A DNA stretch of 64,000 nt from Chloroherpetonaceae bacterium. GTDB lineage: Bacteria > Bacteroidota > Chlorobiia > Chlorobiales > Thermochlorobacteraceae. Position 1 is the stretch's first letter. Each line of letters begins with the position of its first letter. This document shows, piece by piece, positions 36,173 through 44,848 of the stretch. The stretch spans positions 61,461 through 125,460 of the forward strand of contig JANWWA010000009.1 of assembly GCA_025056565.1 (NCBI GenBank). The letters are read 5' to 3'. The notes under the pieces are model-generated. The model saw nothing but the letters and a program-made list of their open reading frames with translations. It had not been told where the DNA came from and searched no databases. A program made the translations under genes and the position numbers.

Positions 36173-37303
36173 TTAGCGCTTACCAACGAACGCAACAATT
36201 TTTTCGCAAATGAATGCAATCTGCTCTTCATCTAACTCCGTGTGCATAGGAAGCGAGAGCACGCGCTCGGCAACAGACTCAGCAATTGGTAGTGAGCCTT
36301 TGGGGTAGCGTGCATCAATGAAAGCTTTTTGCAGATGTAACGGAATCGGGTAGTGCACCGTGCTTGGCACACCGTGTGCACTGAGGAATTTGTGTAGCTC
36401 ATCTCTTAGGCCTGCTTCAGGCAAAAGAATAGTGTATTGGTGAAAGATGTGAAAGGCATTAGGGTCACGGTATGGACGCTGCACCCGTGCTTCGGCAAGG
36501 TAGCGGTCGTAAAAGTCAGCAGCGCGGCGGCGAGCGCAGTTGAAATCATCAAGATACTTGAGCTTAACTTTTAGCACGGCGGCCTGAAGAGTGTCTAAAC
36601 GCGAGTTCATTCCAAGATACTCGTGCTGATAGCGCACTTTGGCGCCATGTTGGGCAATCATTTTAAGTTTCCAGAAAAGTGCTTCGTCATTCGTGAACAT
36701 TGCGCCGCCATCGCCGAAAGCTCCCAAATTCTTCGCTGGGAAAAAGCTGGTCGTGCTAATGTGCCCAAATGTGCCGGCCTTTTTCCCTTTGTAGCTTGCA
36801 CCGAAGGATTGTGCGTTGTCTTCAATCACAAAGAGATGATGCTGCTGCGCAATTTCTACAATGCTGTCAATAGCTGCAGGCTGTCCGTAAAGATGAACTG
36901 GCAAAATTGCCTTAGTGCGTGGGGTGATGGCTGCTGGAATAGCCTCAGGATGGATGTTGAAAGTTTGCGGGTCGATGTCAACGTAGCGTGGCGTAGCGCC
37001 AACGAGAAAAATTGCCTCTACCGTTGCAGCAAAGGAAAAAGGGGTGGTGATGACTTCATCGCCATGCCCGATGCCAAGTGCCATCAATGCAATTTGCAGT
37101 GCATCAGTGCCATTGCCACACCCGATTGCAAAGCGTACGCCCAGATAGGCTGCAAGCGCACATTCTAACTCGCCGACTGCCGCCCCGTTGATGAACGCTG
37201 CACTCTCAATTACCTTTTGAATTTCTGCGTCTAATTCTGGCTTTAAGCGAGCGTGCAGCCCCACAAGGTCGACAAGTTGAATTTTTTTGGCGGAGGGTTC
37301 CAT
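36173..37303 (-). CDS. DegT/DnrJ/EryC1/StrS-family sugar aminotransferase
   Basis: PLP-dependent enzyme that transfers an amino group onto a keto-sugar nucleotide in surface polysaccharide synthesis. The 376 residues show IGCGNGTDALQIAL (phosphate-binding), FSFAATVEAI, VIEDNAQSFGASYKG (the Asp contacting PLP) and the Schiff-base region TTSFFPAKNLGAFGDGGAMF (Lys). The C-terminal half has MNSRLDTLQAAVL and VPSTVHYPIPLHLQ. It resembles WbpE-type enzymes, but the substrate is not certain. It lies 25 bases before the phosphatase and 7 bases after the glycosyltransferase stop. The ATG at 37303 is the family start. Confidence 0.88.
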   Translation of the reverse strand: MEPSAKKIQLVDLVGLHARLKPELDAEIQKVIESAAFINGAAVGELECALAAYLGVRFAIGCGNGTDALQIALMALGIGHGDEVITTPFSFAATVEAIFLVGATPRYVDIDPQTFNIHPEAIPAAITPRTKAILPVHLYGQPAAIDSIVEIAQQHHLFVIEDNAQSFGASYKGKKAGTFGHISTTSFFPAKNLGAFGDGGAMFTNDEALFWKLKMIAQHGAKVRYQHEYLGMNSRLDTLQAAVLKVKLKYLDDFNCARRRAADFYDRYLAEARVQRPYRDPNAFHIFHQYTILLPEAGLRDELHKFLSAHGVPSTVHYPIPLHLQKAFIDARYPKGSLPIAESVAERVLSLPMHTELDEEQIAFICEKIVAFVGKR

Positions 37304-37310
37304 TTTGAGA

Positions 37311-38660
37311 CTACTCGATTCGGACAAATTGTGCAAACTCTTTGGCAAGTTGTGCAGTCAAGTTTCGGCGATCAAAGCGCACCACAAATTCTTCGTTAGG
37401 CGTAGGCAAAGCATTGCGTTTCCAAAGGTCATAAAGCTCTAAGATTTTGCTTGCAATTTCTTTGATGTTCTTTGGATGGGCCACCAGACCATTTGCATCT
37501 AAAATAAGCTGCTTAGCGGCGCCATCGGGCACAATACCGAATAAAGTTTTTCTGGCAGCAAGATATTCAAAAAGTTTTCCATGCGTAATCGTTTCGGCGC
37601 CCTTCACATCGTCTAGCGTAGCCCATAACACATCGGCTTTAAGTAGTTCTGCCACAGCTTCCAGATGCGGACGATAGCCACGCACCTCTACAAGGTCTTT
37701 CAGCCCATACTTTTCGGCAAGGCGCAGATAGGCTTTTGGAAAAATACCGACGAAACAGACTTCCAAGTGCTCGCGTAGAGCAGGCTCTTTCTCAATAGCG
37801 ACTTTCAAGCCTTTGAAGAAAGGCTTAGGGGAGCTAAGAAAAAATCGACCTGAGTAGACAAAACGCAATTTGCGACGCACGCGATTGTCAGGCTGTGCGC
37901 GCTGAAAATCCTCAGCGTCGTAGCCATGCCAGATAATAGAAATGTCTTTGTGCGTCAGTTTCCCAAAGTATTTTTTGAGAAAAAGTTCTTTCAAAGCACG
38001 ATTGGCTGTAATGATTCTGTCAGCGTATAGCAAGGCTTTTTCTTCAAGTGCCTCGTGTTTGCGCTTATGCCAAGGTGTCCAGTAAAAGTGAGCAGGGTTT
38101 TCAACCCATGGGTCGCGAAAGTCGAGCACTATGGGCAATTGATACTTGGCACGCAGTTCTAATGCGATAAGGTGTGAAGTGAAAGGCGGCGCAGTGGAGT
38201 AAATCACTGCAATATCTTTTTCACGCTCAATAATTTCGCAGGCTTTAGCAAATGCCAGTTTTTTCCAGCCAATTTTATTGTCAGGGAAAAAAATCAGCTG
38301 ACTAAGGGCACTGAGTAGTGAGCGTGTTTCTTCGGGGGGCATTGTAAAGGTCTTCTGTGGCGCAGCCAGTGCAGCAAGGTGGGTGATGTCATGCGTGCCG
38401 GTGCGCACAATGTCAATAGCTGGATGAGAAAGCTCTTGAAGCAGCGTTTCATCGTAAGCAAAGTAAGCGGTCGGGTAGATAGTCAGCACAATCGGTTTCC
38501 AACCAAATTCAGGCAAATACTTGACAAACTTTGCTGTGCGCTGCACTCCAGAAAGCCCCATTGGTGGAAAGTAGTAAGCAAGCATCAAGACCTTGTGTAG
38601 CGGTCGGTTCATAACGTCTCTTGGTAATGAAAAACTGATGCTCTGAGTGTGTTGGGTCAT
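37311..38660 (-). CDS. Family-4-type glycosyltransferase (copy 2)
   Basis: A 449-residue GT-B glycosyltransferase. The N-terminal fold has KVLMLAYYFPPMGLSGVQRT (acceptor-side loop), then PIVLDFRDPW. The donor-side half has RFVYSGRFFL and KGAETITHGKLFEYLAAR with the conserved Glu near the end. It is homologous along its length to the next gene upstream (38662-39987), sharing YYFPP-x-G-x-x-GVQR and FRDPW. The ATG at 38660 begins 1 base after that gene's stop; ATG 38612 is an alternative with a better ribosome-binding site. Donor and acceptor are unknown. Confidence 0.82.
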   Translation of the reverse strand: MTQHTQSISFSLPRDVMNRPLHKVLMLAYYFPPMGLSGVQRTAKFVKYLPEFGWKPIVLTIYPTAYFAYDETLLQELSHPAIDIVRTGTHDITHLAALAAPQKTFTMPPEETRSLLSALSQLIFFPDNKIGWKKLAFAKACEIIEREKDIAVIYSTAPPFTSHLIALELRAKYQLPIVLDFRDPWVENPAHFYWTPWHKRKHEALEEKALLYADRIITANRALKELFLKKYFGKLTHKDISIIWHGYDAEDFQRAQPDNRVRRKLRFVYSGRFFLSSPKPFFKGLKVAIEKEPALREHLEVCFVGIFPKAYLRLAEKYGLKDLVEVRGYRPHLEAVAELLKADVLWATLDDVKGAETITHGKLFEYLAARKTLFGIVPDGAAKQLILDANGLVAHPKNIKEIASKILELYDLWKRNALPTPNEEFVVRFDRRNLTAQLAKEFAQFVRIE

Positions 38661-38661
38661 A

Positions 38662-39987
38662 CTACTTTTTAAGCTGAAATGATGTGAGCTGAAACACCAG
38701 CGCAGCAAGTTTTTTTGCTGATTCTCGCCGTGTGTATTTACGAATAGCGTCTGGCTTGCCTTCCCAAAGTGGCTGGCATTGCCAGAAACGCTCGTAGTAG
38801 TGCAAAAATGCTTGCTCAATAGCGTTTTGGTCATGAAAATGTGCCACTATGCCAGCATTAGTTTCACGAATGAGCATAGCAATTGCACCGTCGGGCGCCA
38901 AGGCAATAATTGGGCGCTTGGTGCCCAAGTATTCATACACTTTGCCAGGCACGATTTCAGCGCTGTCCGTCGATTCATCAACCACCAGCAAAAGCACATC
39001 GGCGGAAAGGAGTTCCCGAATGCTTTCAGAGTGCGGCATATAGGGCTTCACCACAATCGAAGGCTTCAGCGTTGGCTCCTCAAAAAGAGGCAAGATATTG
39101 GCGCCAAATCGTCCGATAAACTTCAACTCAATTTTTTCAACATCAACTTTACCTTGCTGCACCAGTGAGCGCACCGCTGTAAGAAATTGCTCCGGTGAGC
39201 GCTTGCCATACATTGAGCCAGTGTAGCAAACGGTGAATTTTTCATTTCTTGGAAAGCGAAGGTCAGGAATGTCAGCTTCGTCAAAACCATTCTCAATATG
39301 CACGATTTTCTCTGCGTTAATATCGGGATACTTTTTCTGAAAGTCTTTGCCAATTCCTGCCCAAGCTACTTCCAGTCGGTCGCATTCTGCATACACGCTG
39401 CGCTCCAAGTGCTCATCTATTTTCTTGGCTAAGCCGTATCGCACTGGCGTGGAGAGGAAGCCTGTCCAAGGGTCGCGAAAGCCTGCAATCCACGGCAGGC
39501 CGGTTTGCCGCTTGAGCGAACGCGCAATCAGGGCGCATGTGTAGGGCGGTGAAGATGAATAAAGGCAGTCAATCGCTTCTTGCTCAATAATTTTTCGACC
39601 TTGGGCAGTAGCATAGAAAAGCCAGCCAATGCGAGCATCTGGGATGAAAAAATTACTGCGCACAAATTCAGCAAAATGCTCTGCCAGAGTGCGGCGTTCA
39701 CCGGGCTTGGGAATGTTGTTGACATCCACAGGGGCATCGGCAGGCTTCCCTGTCAGCTTGCGATAGATTCGATATGGCTCGAAAATTGGAGTACGATACA
39801 CCTTTACATCAGGAGGAATCTCAGAAAGCAAACTTTCATCACGCACTGGAAAGTCACCATTCTCAACAGTAAGTACCACAGGGCGTACCTCAAACTCGCG
39901 TAGATATTTAACGAACTTCAACACACGCTGCACGCCTGGGCCGCCTGACGGCGGAAAGTAATATGCAACAATGAGTAGATGCTTCAC
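38662..39987 (-). CDS. Family-4-type glycosyltransferase (copy 1)
   Basis: A 441-residue GT-B enzyme starting with GTG at 39987. Segments are LLIVAYYFPPSGGPGVQRVL, LPWIAGFRDPW, FTVCYTGSMYGKRSPEQF and ESTDSAEIVPGKVYEYLG. It is the paralogue of the gene that follows it and heads the leftward cluster of two glycosyltransferases, an aminotransferase and a phosphatase, which suggests synthesis of an amino-sugar-containing surface glycan. The upstream gap (39988-40279, 292 bases) shows no gene. Confidence 0.84.
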   Translation of the reverse strand: MKHLLIVAYYFPPSGGPGVQRVLKFVKYLREFEVRPVVLTVENGDFPVRDESLLSEIPPDVKVYRTPIFEPYRIYRKLTGKPADAPVDVNNIPKPGERRTLAEHFAEFVRSNFFIPDARIGWLFYATAQGRKIIEQEAIDCLYSSSPPYTCALIARSLKRQTGLPWIAGFRDPWTGFLSTPVRYGLAKKIDEHLERSVYAECDRLEVAWAGIGKDFQKKYPDINAEKIVHIENGFDEADIPDLRFPRNEKFTVCYTGSMYGKRSPEQFLTAVRSLVQQGKVDVEKIELKFIGRFGANILPLFEEPTLKPSIVVKPYMPHSESIRELLSADVLLLVVDESTDSAEIVPGKVYEYLGTKRPIIALAPDGAIAMLIRETNAGIVAHFHDQNAIEQAFLHYYERFWQCQPLWEGKPDAIRKYTRRESAKKLAALVFQLTSFQLKK

Positions 39988-40279
39988 TGGAGAATGCCGC
40001 TGAGAGGTGTTGTGAAGCCAATCCTACTGTCGCAAGATGTTCGGTTGGCTTGAAACATCTGTATATACGCTTTTGATTAGGCGTTGGCATTGTTTTGCAC
40101 AATTTAACGCGCCTTTCAGATACTTCCCAGCTTTTTGATAGTAGCTCGCAGCACGGTAGCGTGCATAAGGCCACCGATAGCTTCTGGAAGGTGGCATGCT
40201 GCTCAGAGTAATAGCATCGAGTAGCCGGGTAGCTGAACAGATAGCAGAGTGCATAACGCAGCGCATATCATAGCTTGAA

Positions 40280-40723
40280 CTACCGCCTGTCTCCCAAGCG
40301 ACTGCCCTTCAAGATGGAGCTAGCCCGTTCAGGGCTTTCAGGATTGATGACGATGGTCTGTTTGCGTGGGTCAATCAGCACGTCTAATTCTTCTAATGGC
40401 AGGGCACCCATCAAGACATCGTTTTCATTCGGTAGCACCAGCGCATCAAGCGTGCAGCGCCGATTCTGAAAACGCAGCTCAACAGGTCCAACAACATCAA
40501 CTCTACGCTTCGTGCCATCACCCAAAATCACATTCTGCTCATCAACTTTTCGCAGGTCTAACTCAGCTCTGATTTTTTCATTGATGGCAAGCATAAATGC
40601 GCCTGTGTCCACCAGTGCTCGCACTTTGACCCTGCGAACTTTCTCAGGTTCAAGGAATCCACGTGCTGCGAGCGTTAAATCATCACCACTGACCAGCTCA
40701 ATATCTGCGAAGATGATGCCCAT
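40280..40723 (-). CDS. Retropepsin-like (clan AA) aspartic protease domain protein
   Basis: A 147-residue soluble protein. The active-site motif is VKVRALVDTGAFMLAINEKI (Asp-Thr-Gly at about 38-40), followed by ELRFQNRRCTLDALVLPNEN and VLMGALPLEELDVLID, the hydrophobic-hydrophobic-Gly flap partner. This is the pattern of bacterial single-domain aspartyl proteases of the clan AA type, which act as dimers. The substrate is unknown. No signal peptide is visible. Confidence 0.82.
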   Translation of the reverse strand: MGIIFADIELVSGDDLTLAARGFLEPEKVRRVKVRALVDTGAFMLAINEKIRAELDLRKVDEQNVILGDGTKRRVDVVGPVELRFQNRRCTLDALVLPNENDVLMGALPLEELDVLIDPRKQTIVINPESPERASSILKGSRLGDRR

Positions 40724-40785
40724 TTTAACTCCTCTTAATTACAAGGATAAGTTTTGCATCTGCAGCTTAGTTAAAAGAAAGTAAC

Positions 40786-41454
40786 TTAACCGCACCTTTG
40801 CCAGCCCTCTTTGCCAATCAGTGGCACAAAAGCAAAGTCGTGAAGCTGTGTTTCATAAACGGTATCGCCCTGTCGATGAAAAAGGCTCATCTTTTGTCTG
40901 GTAGGACTGCCAATTGGGATAATCAAGCGTCCGTCTTCAGCCAGCTGTTGCAAGAGCGACTTCGGCACATCAGGTGAGCCAGCTGTAACGACAATTGCGT
41001 CAAAGGGTGCCATAGAGGGCCAGCCGAGCGAGCCATCGCCTAAGCGGGTCATAATGTTTAGCCCGAGCATCTCGAAGGTACGTTTGGCCTTTTCGTATAG
41101 CTCTGGAATGCGCTCAATGGTATAAACCTTGTAGCCTAAGTCATAGAAAATTGCGGCTTGGTAGCCCGACCCTGTGCCGATTTCCAAGACTTTTTTACCA
41201 GCGGGATAATAGTCAGCCACAAGCTGGGTCATATAAGCCACCGTGAATGGCTGCGAAATTGTCTGGTTTTGCCCAATTGGCAAAGGGGTATCATCGTAGG
41301 CACTATCCCAGAATGCTGAATCGACAAAGAGATGCCGCTTAACATTGCAAAAAGCGCGTAGGACACGCTCATTGGTAATGCCAGCTTTCCGAAGCGCTTC
41401 TACCATCGCCTCACGCTTCGGGCGATACTTAAAGTCTTGGTCACTTAGCTGCAT
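40786..41454 (-). CDS. pcm: Protein-L-isoaspartate O-methyltransferase
   Basis: Methylates L-isoaspartyl residues so that damaged proteins can be repaired. The 222 residues show FVDSAFWDSAYDDTPLPIGQ with the family GQNQTISQPFTVAYMTQLV segment, motif I VLEIGTGSGYQAAI, and AFDAIVVTAGSPDVP. The length is normal. A 331-base stretch on the other side carries the promoter of the next cluster. Confidence 0.95.
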   Translation of the reverse strand: MQLSDQDFKYRPKREAMVEALRKAGITNERVLRAFCNVKRHLFVDSAFWDSAYDDTPLPIGQNQTISQPFTVAYMTQLVADYYPAGKKVLEIGTGSGYQAAIFYDLGYKVYTIERIPELYEKAKRTFEMLGLNIMTRLGDGSLGWPSMAPFDAIVVTAGSPDVPKSLLQQLAEDGRLIIPIGSPTRQKMSLFHRQGDTVYETQLHDFAFVPLIGKEGWQRCG

Positions 41455-41565
41455 AGCTCATTTTTTCAGACAGCAATCTACAACTTCTTTTGCTTCTTTT
41501 GGCGCTGATGAAGTAGTAGAAACTGAAAATGTGAGTGGCTAAAACCAAAGCGCATCTAATTGCGC

Positions 41566-41597
41566 AACTTGACAAGTTTTGATGAAATAGTTATATT
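41566..41597 (+). promoter_or_regulatory. Promoter and overlapping palindrome upstream of the TauE/SafE gene
   Basis: TTGACA at 41569-41574 and TATATT at 41592-41597 are separated by 17 bases, the best promoter match in the window. The -35 lies inside AACTTGACAAGTT (41566-41578), an inverted repeat with 5-bp arms that could be an operator. The predicted start site near 41604 fits the ATG at 41626 and excludes the longer frame from 41560. Confidence 0.65.
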
Positions 41598-41625
41598 GCT
41601 GTATCGTTATTTAGTTGAAATAAAA

Positions 41626-42429
41626 ATGGAACTTCTCGGATATTTAGGCGCCCTTGCAATGGGCATTCTTCTGGGACTGATTGGCGGCGGTGGTTCTATT
41701 TTGACCGTGCCAATTCTTGTCTACTTCTTCTCAATTGATGCCACGCTCTCGACAGCCTACTCGCTCTTTATCGTGGGTCTGACGGCAGTAGTCGGCGCAA
41801 TAAGCTACTGGCGCAATCAACTCTTAGACTTCAAGACGGCAGTAGTCTTTTCAATTCCCTCATTTTTAGCCGTCTATGCCACGCGCCGATTTCTGATGCC
41901 GCTCATTCCTGAGCAAATTGTCACCGTCGGCAGCTTTACGCTCACCAAGAACATTCTCGTGATGGTCGTCTTTGCGCTGCTAATGATTGCTGCGGCTGTC
42001 TCAATGATACGACCGCAGAAAAATCTGCCCGTTGAGGGTGAAGGAAAGCTTGAGTTCAACTATCCGCTTATCTTGATTGAAGGCGCAGTGGTAGGCGTAC
42101 TTACAGGGTTTGTCGGCGCAGGGGGCGGCTTTCTCATCATTCCAGCACTGGTAGTGCTGGCTCGCTTGCCAATGAAACTTGCTGTAGGCACCTCGCTGCT
42201 TATCATCGCAGCCAAGTCGCTAATCGGCTTTATTGGCGATGTGCAAAACTACCACGATAAACTTAACTGGGTATTTCTGGGGCTCTTCTCTATCATTGCG
42301 GTCAGTGGCATTCTGGTTGGCAGTTGGCTAAGTAAGTTCATTAGCAGCGCAAAACTGAAGCCGGCCTTTGGCTGGTTCGTTTTGGTGATGGGCGTCTTCA
42401 TTCTTTTCAGAGAAGCTGCCAAGCTATGA
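41626..42429 (+). CDS. TauE/SafE-family sulfite/sulfonate exporter
   Basis: A 267-residue inner-membrane protein with about eight hydrophobic helices in two halves. Each half has the family's Gly-rich turn: LGLIGGGGSILTVPILVYFF and TGFVGAGGGFLIIPALVVL. Relatives export sulfite, sulfoacetate or other sulfur compounds. It opens the sulfur cluster behind a strong promoter. Its stop overlaps the next start as ATGA (42426-42429), so the two are translationally coupled. Confidence 0.9.
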   Translation: MELLGYLGALAMGILLGLIGGGGSILTVPILVYFFSIDATLSTAYSLFIVGLTAVVGAISYWRNQLLDFKTAVVFSIPSFLAVYATRRFLMPLIPEQIVTVGSFTLTKNILVMVVFALLMIAAAVSMIRPQKNLPVEGEGKLEFNYPLILIEGAVVGVLTGFVGAGGGFLIIPALVVLARLPMKLAVGTSLLIIAAKSLIGFIGDVQNYHDKLNWVFLGLFSIIAVSGILVGSWLSKFISSAKLKPAFGWFVLVMGVFILFREAAKL

Positions 42430-43112
42430 AGCAAACGAGATGGATAAGTGTGGTGCTGGTTGCACTCTCGGTGCAGGCATATAGCCAAACTTTTGAAGGC
42501 AATGCGCCGACGGTTGAGCACGAAGCCTCAGTATGGGCGCGTGCAGGTGTGCAGCTTCTGTTCGACTCGCTACCGCTATCGCTCACACTCGACACGCAAC
42601 TGCGAGCAGGAGGCAAACAGGCAGAGTTCCAGACCTTGCAAGGACGAGTGCATTTGAACTATCACTTCTCACCACAGACATCAGTCTCCGTTGGCGGCAT
42701 TGCATTTACACCGCAGCGTGGCATTGCGACAAACATTGCACTGCTCCAAGCAATCCACTCTTTTGCAAGCGAAGGCGTGCAACCAGCGCTGCGCATTCGC
42801 TGGGATTATCGCTGGCAAACGAATTACAATTTACCTGCTGCAACAACCCAAGCAAGCTGGCGCCTGCGCCTGCAGCCGATTTTGCTCGTGCCAATAGCCC
42901 AGAGCCTTAAGCTCTTGCTCAATAACGAGTTCTTCTTTGAAGAGCAAAGCCCATGGCTGATTGACGAAAATCGCTTTCAGGTAGGCTTGCAGTGGAAGGT
43001 GGCGTCGAATCTGTCTCTGCTGACTGCGTATCAAAATCGTGCATTCTTTGGCGAAAAGACACGGATTGAACACACGCTCTTTTTAGTGTTGCTTTGGGGG
43101 CTACGCATTTAG
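42426..43112 (+). CDS. Outer-membrane barrel protein (DUF2490-like)
   Basis: A 228-residue exported protein with a signal peptide at residues 1-20 (WISVVLVALSVQAYSQ). It has barrel strands such as LSLTLDTQLRAGGKQAEFQT, WRLRLQPILLVPIA, and the end segment LIDENRFQVGLQWKVASNL, which resembles the DUF2490 pattern. The protein ends with LFLVLLWGLRI. Coupling to the TauE exporter suggests it may be the outer-membrane partner of that transporter. That is inference. Confidence 0.72.
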   Translation: MKQTRWISVVLVALSVQAYSQTFEGNAPTVEHEASVWARAGVQLLFDSLPLSLTLDTQLRAGGKQAEFQTLQGRVHLNYHFSPQTSVSVGGIAFTPQRGIATNIALLQAIHSFASEGVQPALRIRWDYRWQTNYNLPAATTQASWRLRLQPILLVPIAQSLKLLLNNEFFFEEQSPWLIDENRFQVGLQWKVASNLSLLTAYQNRAFFGEKTRIEHTLFLVLLWGLRI

Positions 43113-43150
43113 TTTGCAAGTTGGAACTTTTTATATTAAATTACCGTATG

Positions 43151-43175
43151 GTTATTCAGAATAACTCTGAATAAC
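43151..43175. promoter_or_regulatory. 25-bp perfect palindrome, candidate operator of the persulfide dioxygenase gene
   Basis: GTTATTCAGA (43151-43160) and TCTGAATAAC (43166-43175) are perfect complements around ATAAC. It lies 31 bases before the ATG at 43206 and just after A/T-rich promoter-like bases (TTGCAA 43114-43119, TAAATT 43137-43142). ATTC...GAAT half-sites are reported for the sulfane-sulfur sensors SqrR/BigR, whose known targets include persulfide dioxygenase genes, but here the half-sites are 11 bases apart. No ArsR-family regulator is encoded nearby. Confidence 0.6.
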
Positions 43176-43205
43176 GGTTCTTAGTAACCTAAACTTCGTC
43201 CAACT

Positions 43206-44606
43206 ATGAAAATCGAGCGTTTTTACCTCAACTGTTTGGCGCATGCTTCCTACATCATCTACGATGAAGAAAGCAAGGAAGCGGCAGTGGTCGACCCGCA
43301 ACGTGATACCGACCAGTATGATGCATTCATCAAGCAAAATGGCTTGAAGCTCAAGTATGTCTTGGAGACGCACCTCCATGCAGATTTCGTCAGCAGCCAC
43401 AATGAATTAGCTCAGAAGTATGGCGCAACAGTGGTCTTTGGCGAGAAGGCAGGCTACAAGCGTCCGCATCTTGCCGCTAAGCATGAAGAAAAGCTCTACT
43501 TGGGCAGGAATGTTGAAATCACAGTGTTCTCTACGCCTGGACACACCCCTGAGAGCGTCTGCTATGGCGTGCGTGATTTGACCAAGCCAAATGAGCCTAT
43601 GTCGCTCTTTACAGGTGATACGCTCTTTGTCGGCGATGTCGGCCGTCCTGACCTCTTAGGGGCAAAAATGCCTGCTGAAGTGCTTGCAAGTATGCTCTAC
43701 GACACTGTGCAATACCTTAAAACCTTCCCGGACGAAACTAAAGTCTATCCAGCGCACGGCGCGGGTTCTGCTTGTGGAAAGAGCTTAGGTAATGCGGAAT
43801 TTACAACGATTGGCAGAGAGAAGCTCACCAACTATGCAATGAAGCCAATGACGCGTGAGGAGTTCATTGCGGCTGTGACGGTTGACCAACCTGAAGCGCC
43901 GAAGTATTTCAGCGAAGATGCGGTCATCAACCGAGAAGGGGCAAAAACGCTCGAGGAAGTGCTGGCAGGCGTAAAGCCTATGTCACCTGATGAATTTGAG
44001 CAAGCGATGAAAAATGGCGCGGTTGTCCTTGATTCGCGCTCACCTGACGATTTCTCGGCTGGCTCAATTCAAGGTGCTGTAAACATCTGGCGAAATGGTC
44101 AGATGGCAAACTGGGTTGGCTCGCTGATTCCAAAGTCTGCACAGATTTTGGTGATTGCGGACGAAGGCTATGAGCTGGAAGCCGCAATGCGCTGCGCACG
44201 CATCGGTTACGACAGTGTGATTGGCTATCTCAAAGGGGGAGTGCAAGCATGGAAGCAAAGCGGACGACCTGTTATCACACGCCAGCGCCTGACACCAAAA
44301 CAAGCCTTTGAGGAAGTAAAGAATGGTGCAGTGCTGCTGGATGTGCGTAAGCCTGCCGAGCGCAAGAATAAGTTCATTGAAGGCTCCCTCTTTATCACGC
44401 TGACGCATCTGGAAGAAGAAGTGCACAAGTTGCCGAAGGATAAGAAAATCGTTGTGCATTGTGCAGGGGGCTATCGCTCAGCGACTGCTGTGAGCCTGCT
44501 CAACAAGCACGGCTTTATGAATGTAACCGATGTCATCGGCGGCATTGATGCATGGCAGAAAGACGGACTGCCAGTAGTCGTCGAACAAGCAGAAGTGTGC
44601 GCGTAA
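43206..44606 (+). CDS. Persulfide dioxygenase-like MBL hydrolase fused to two rhodanese domains
   Basis: A 466-residue fusion. The N-terminal metallo-beta-lactamase domain (about 1-235) has THLHADFVSSH, the glutathione-persulfide dioxygenase segment TGDTLFVGDVGRPDL and YPAHGAGSACGKSL. The middle rhodanese domain (about 260-360) has no active-site Cys (its loop reads IADEGYELEA), so it is inactive. The C-terminal rhodanese (about 370-460) has VVHCAGGYRS with Cys at 419, so it is active. Persulfide dioxygenases oxidise glutathione persulfide to sulfite. The rhodanese can move sulfane sulfur. It sits behind the 25-bp palindrome and before the YeeE/YedE pair, a known grouping for sulfur detoxification. 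Confidence 0.9.
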   Translation: MKIERFYLNCLAHASYIIYDEESKEAAVVDPQRDTDQYDAFIKQNGLKLKYVLETHLHADFVSSHNELAQKYGATVVFGEKAGYKRPHLAAKHEEKLYLGRNVEITVFSTPGHTPESVCYGVRDLTKPNEPMSLFTGDTLFVGDVGRPDLLGAKMPAEVLASMLYDTVQYLKTFPDETKVYPAHGAGSACGKSLGNAEFTTIGREKLTNYAMKPMTREEFIAAVTVDQPEAPKYFSEDAVINREGAKTLEEVLAGVKPMSPDEFEQAMKNGAVVLDSRSPDDFSAGSIQGAVNIWRNGQMANWVGSLIPKSAQILVIADEGYELEAAMRCARIGYDSVIGYLKGGVQAWKQSGRPVITRQRLTPKQAFEEVKNGAVLLDVRKPAERKNKFIEGSLFITLTHLEEEVHKLPKDKKIVVHCAGGYRSATAVSLLNKHGFMNVTDVIGGIDAWQKDGLPVVVEQAEVCA

Positions 44607-44664
44607 AGTCTTCAGGTTCCCTCGCTCTACCGGCTCTTTGAGAGAAACAAACATGGGCGGGGGA

Positions 44665-44678
44665 GCACAAATTTGTGC
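44665..44678. promoter_or_regulatory. 14-bp perfect palindrome upstream of the YeeE/YedE genes
   Basis: GCACAAATTTGTGC is its own reverse complement. It lies in the 242-base gap (44607-44848) between the rhodanese fusion and the first YeeE/YedE gene and is shaped like a regulator binding site. No other role is visible in the gap. Confidence 0.5.
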
Positions 44679-44848
44679 GAAATGATGTGCAGAGCAGCGG
44701 TGTGGATTTCCACCAAGCAAGGTGATGCAAAAAGGCAAAAACTTGTGCTCTCAAAAAGCAAAATCATTTGTGGGGTGTGCAGCAAGAAAACTGAGCGAAA
44801 CCAAACACTGAACATTCAAAACTTAAACGCATAAACGACAGAGGAACT

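Noticed and set aside
40280..40723. Retroviral or mobile-element protease
   Set aside because: The protein is a single-domain bacterial aspartyl protease type with no reverse transcriptase or other mobile genes nearby.
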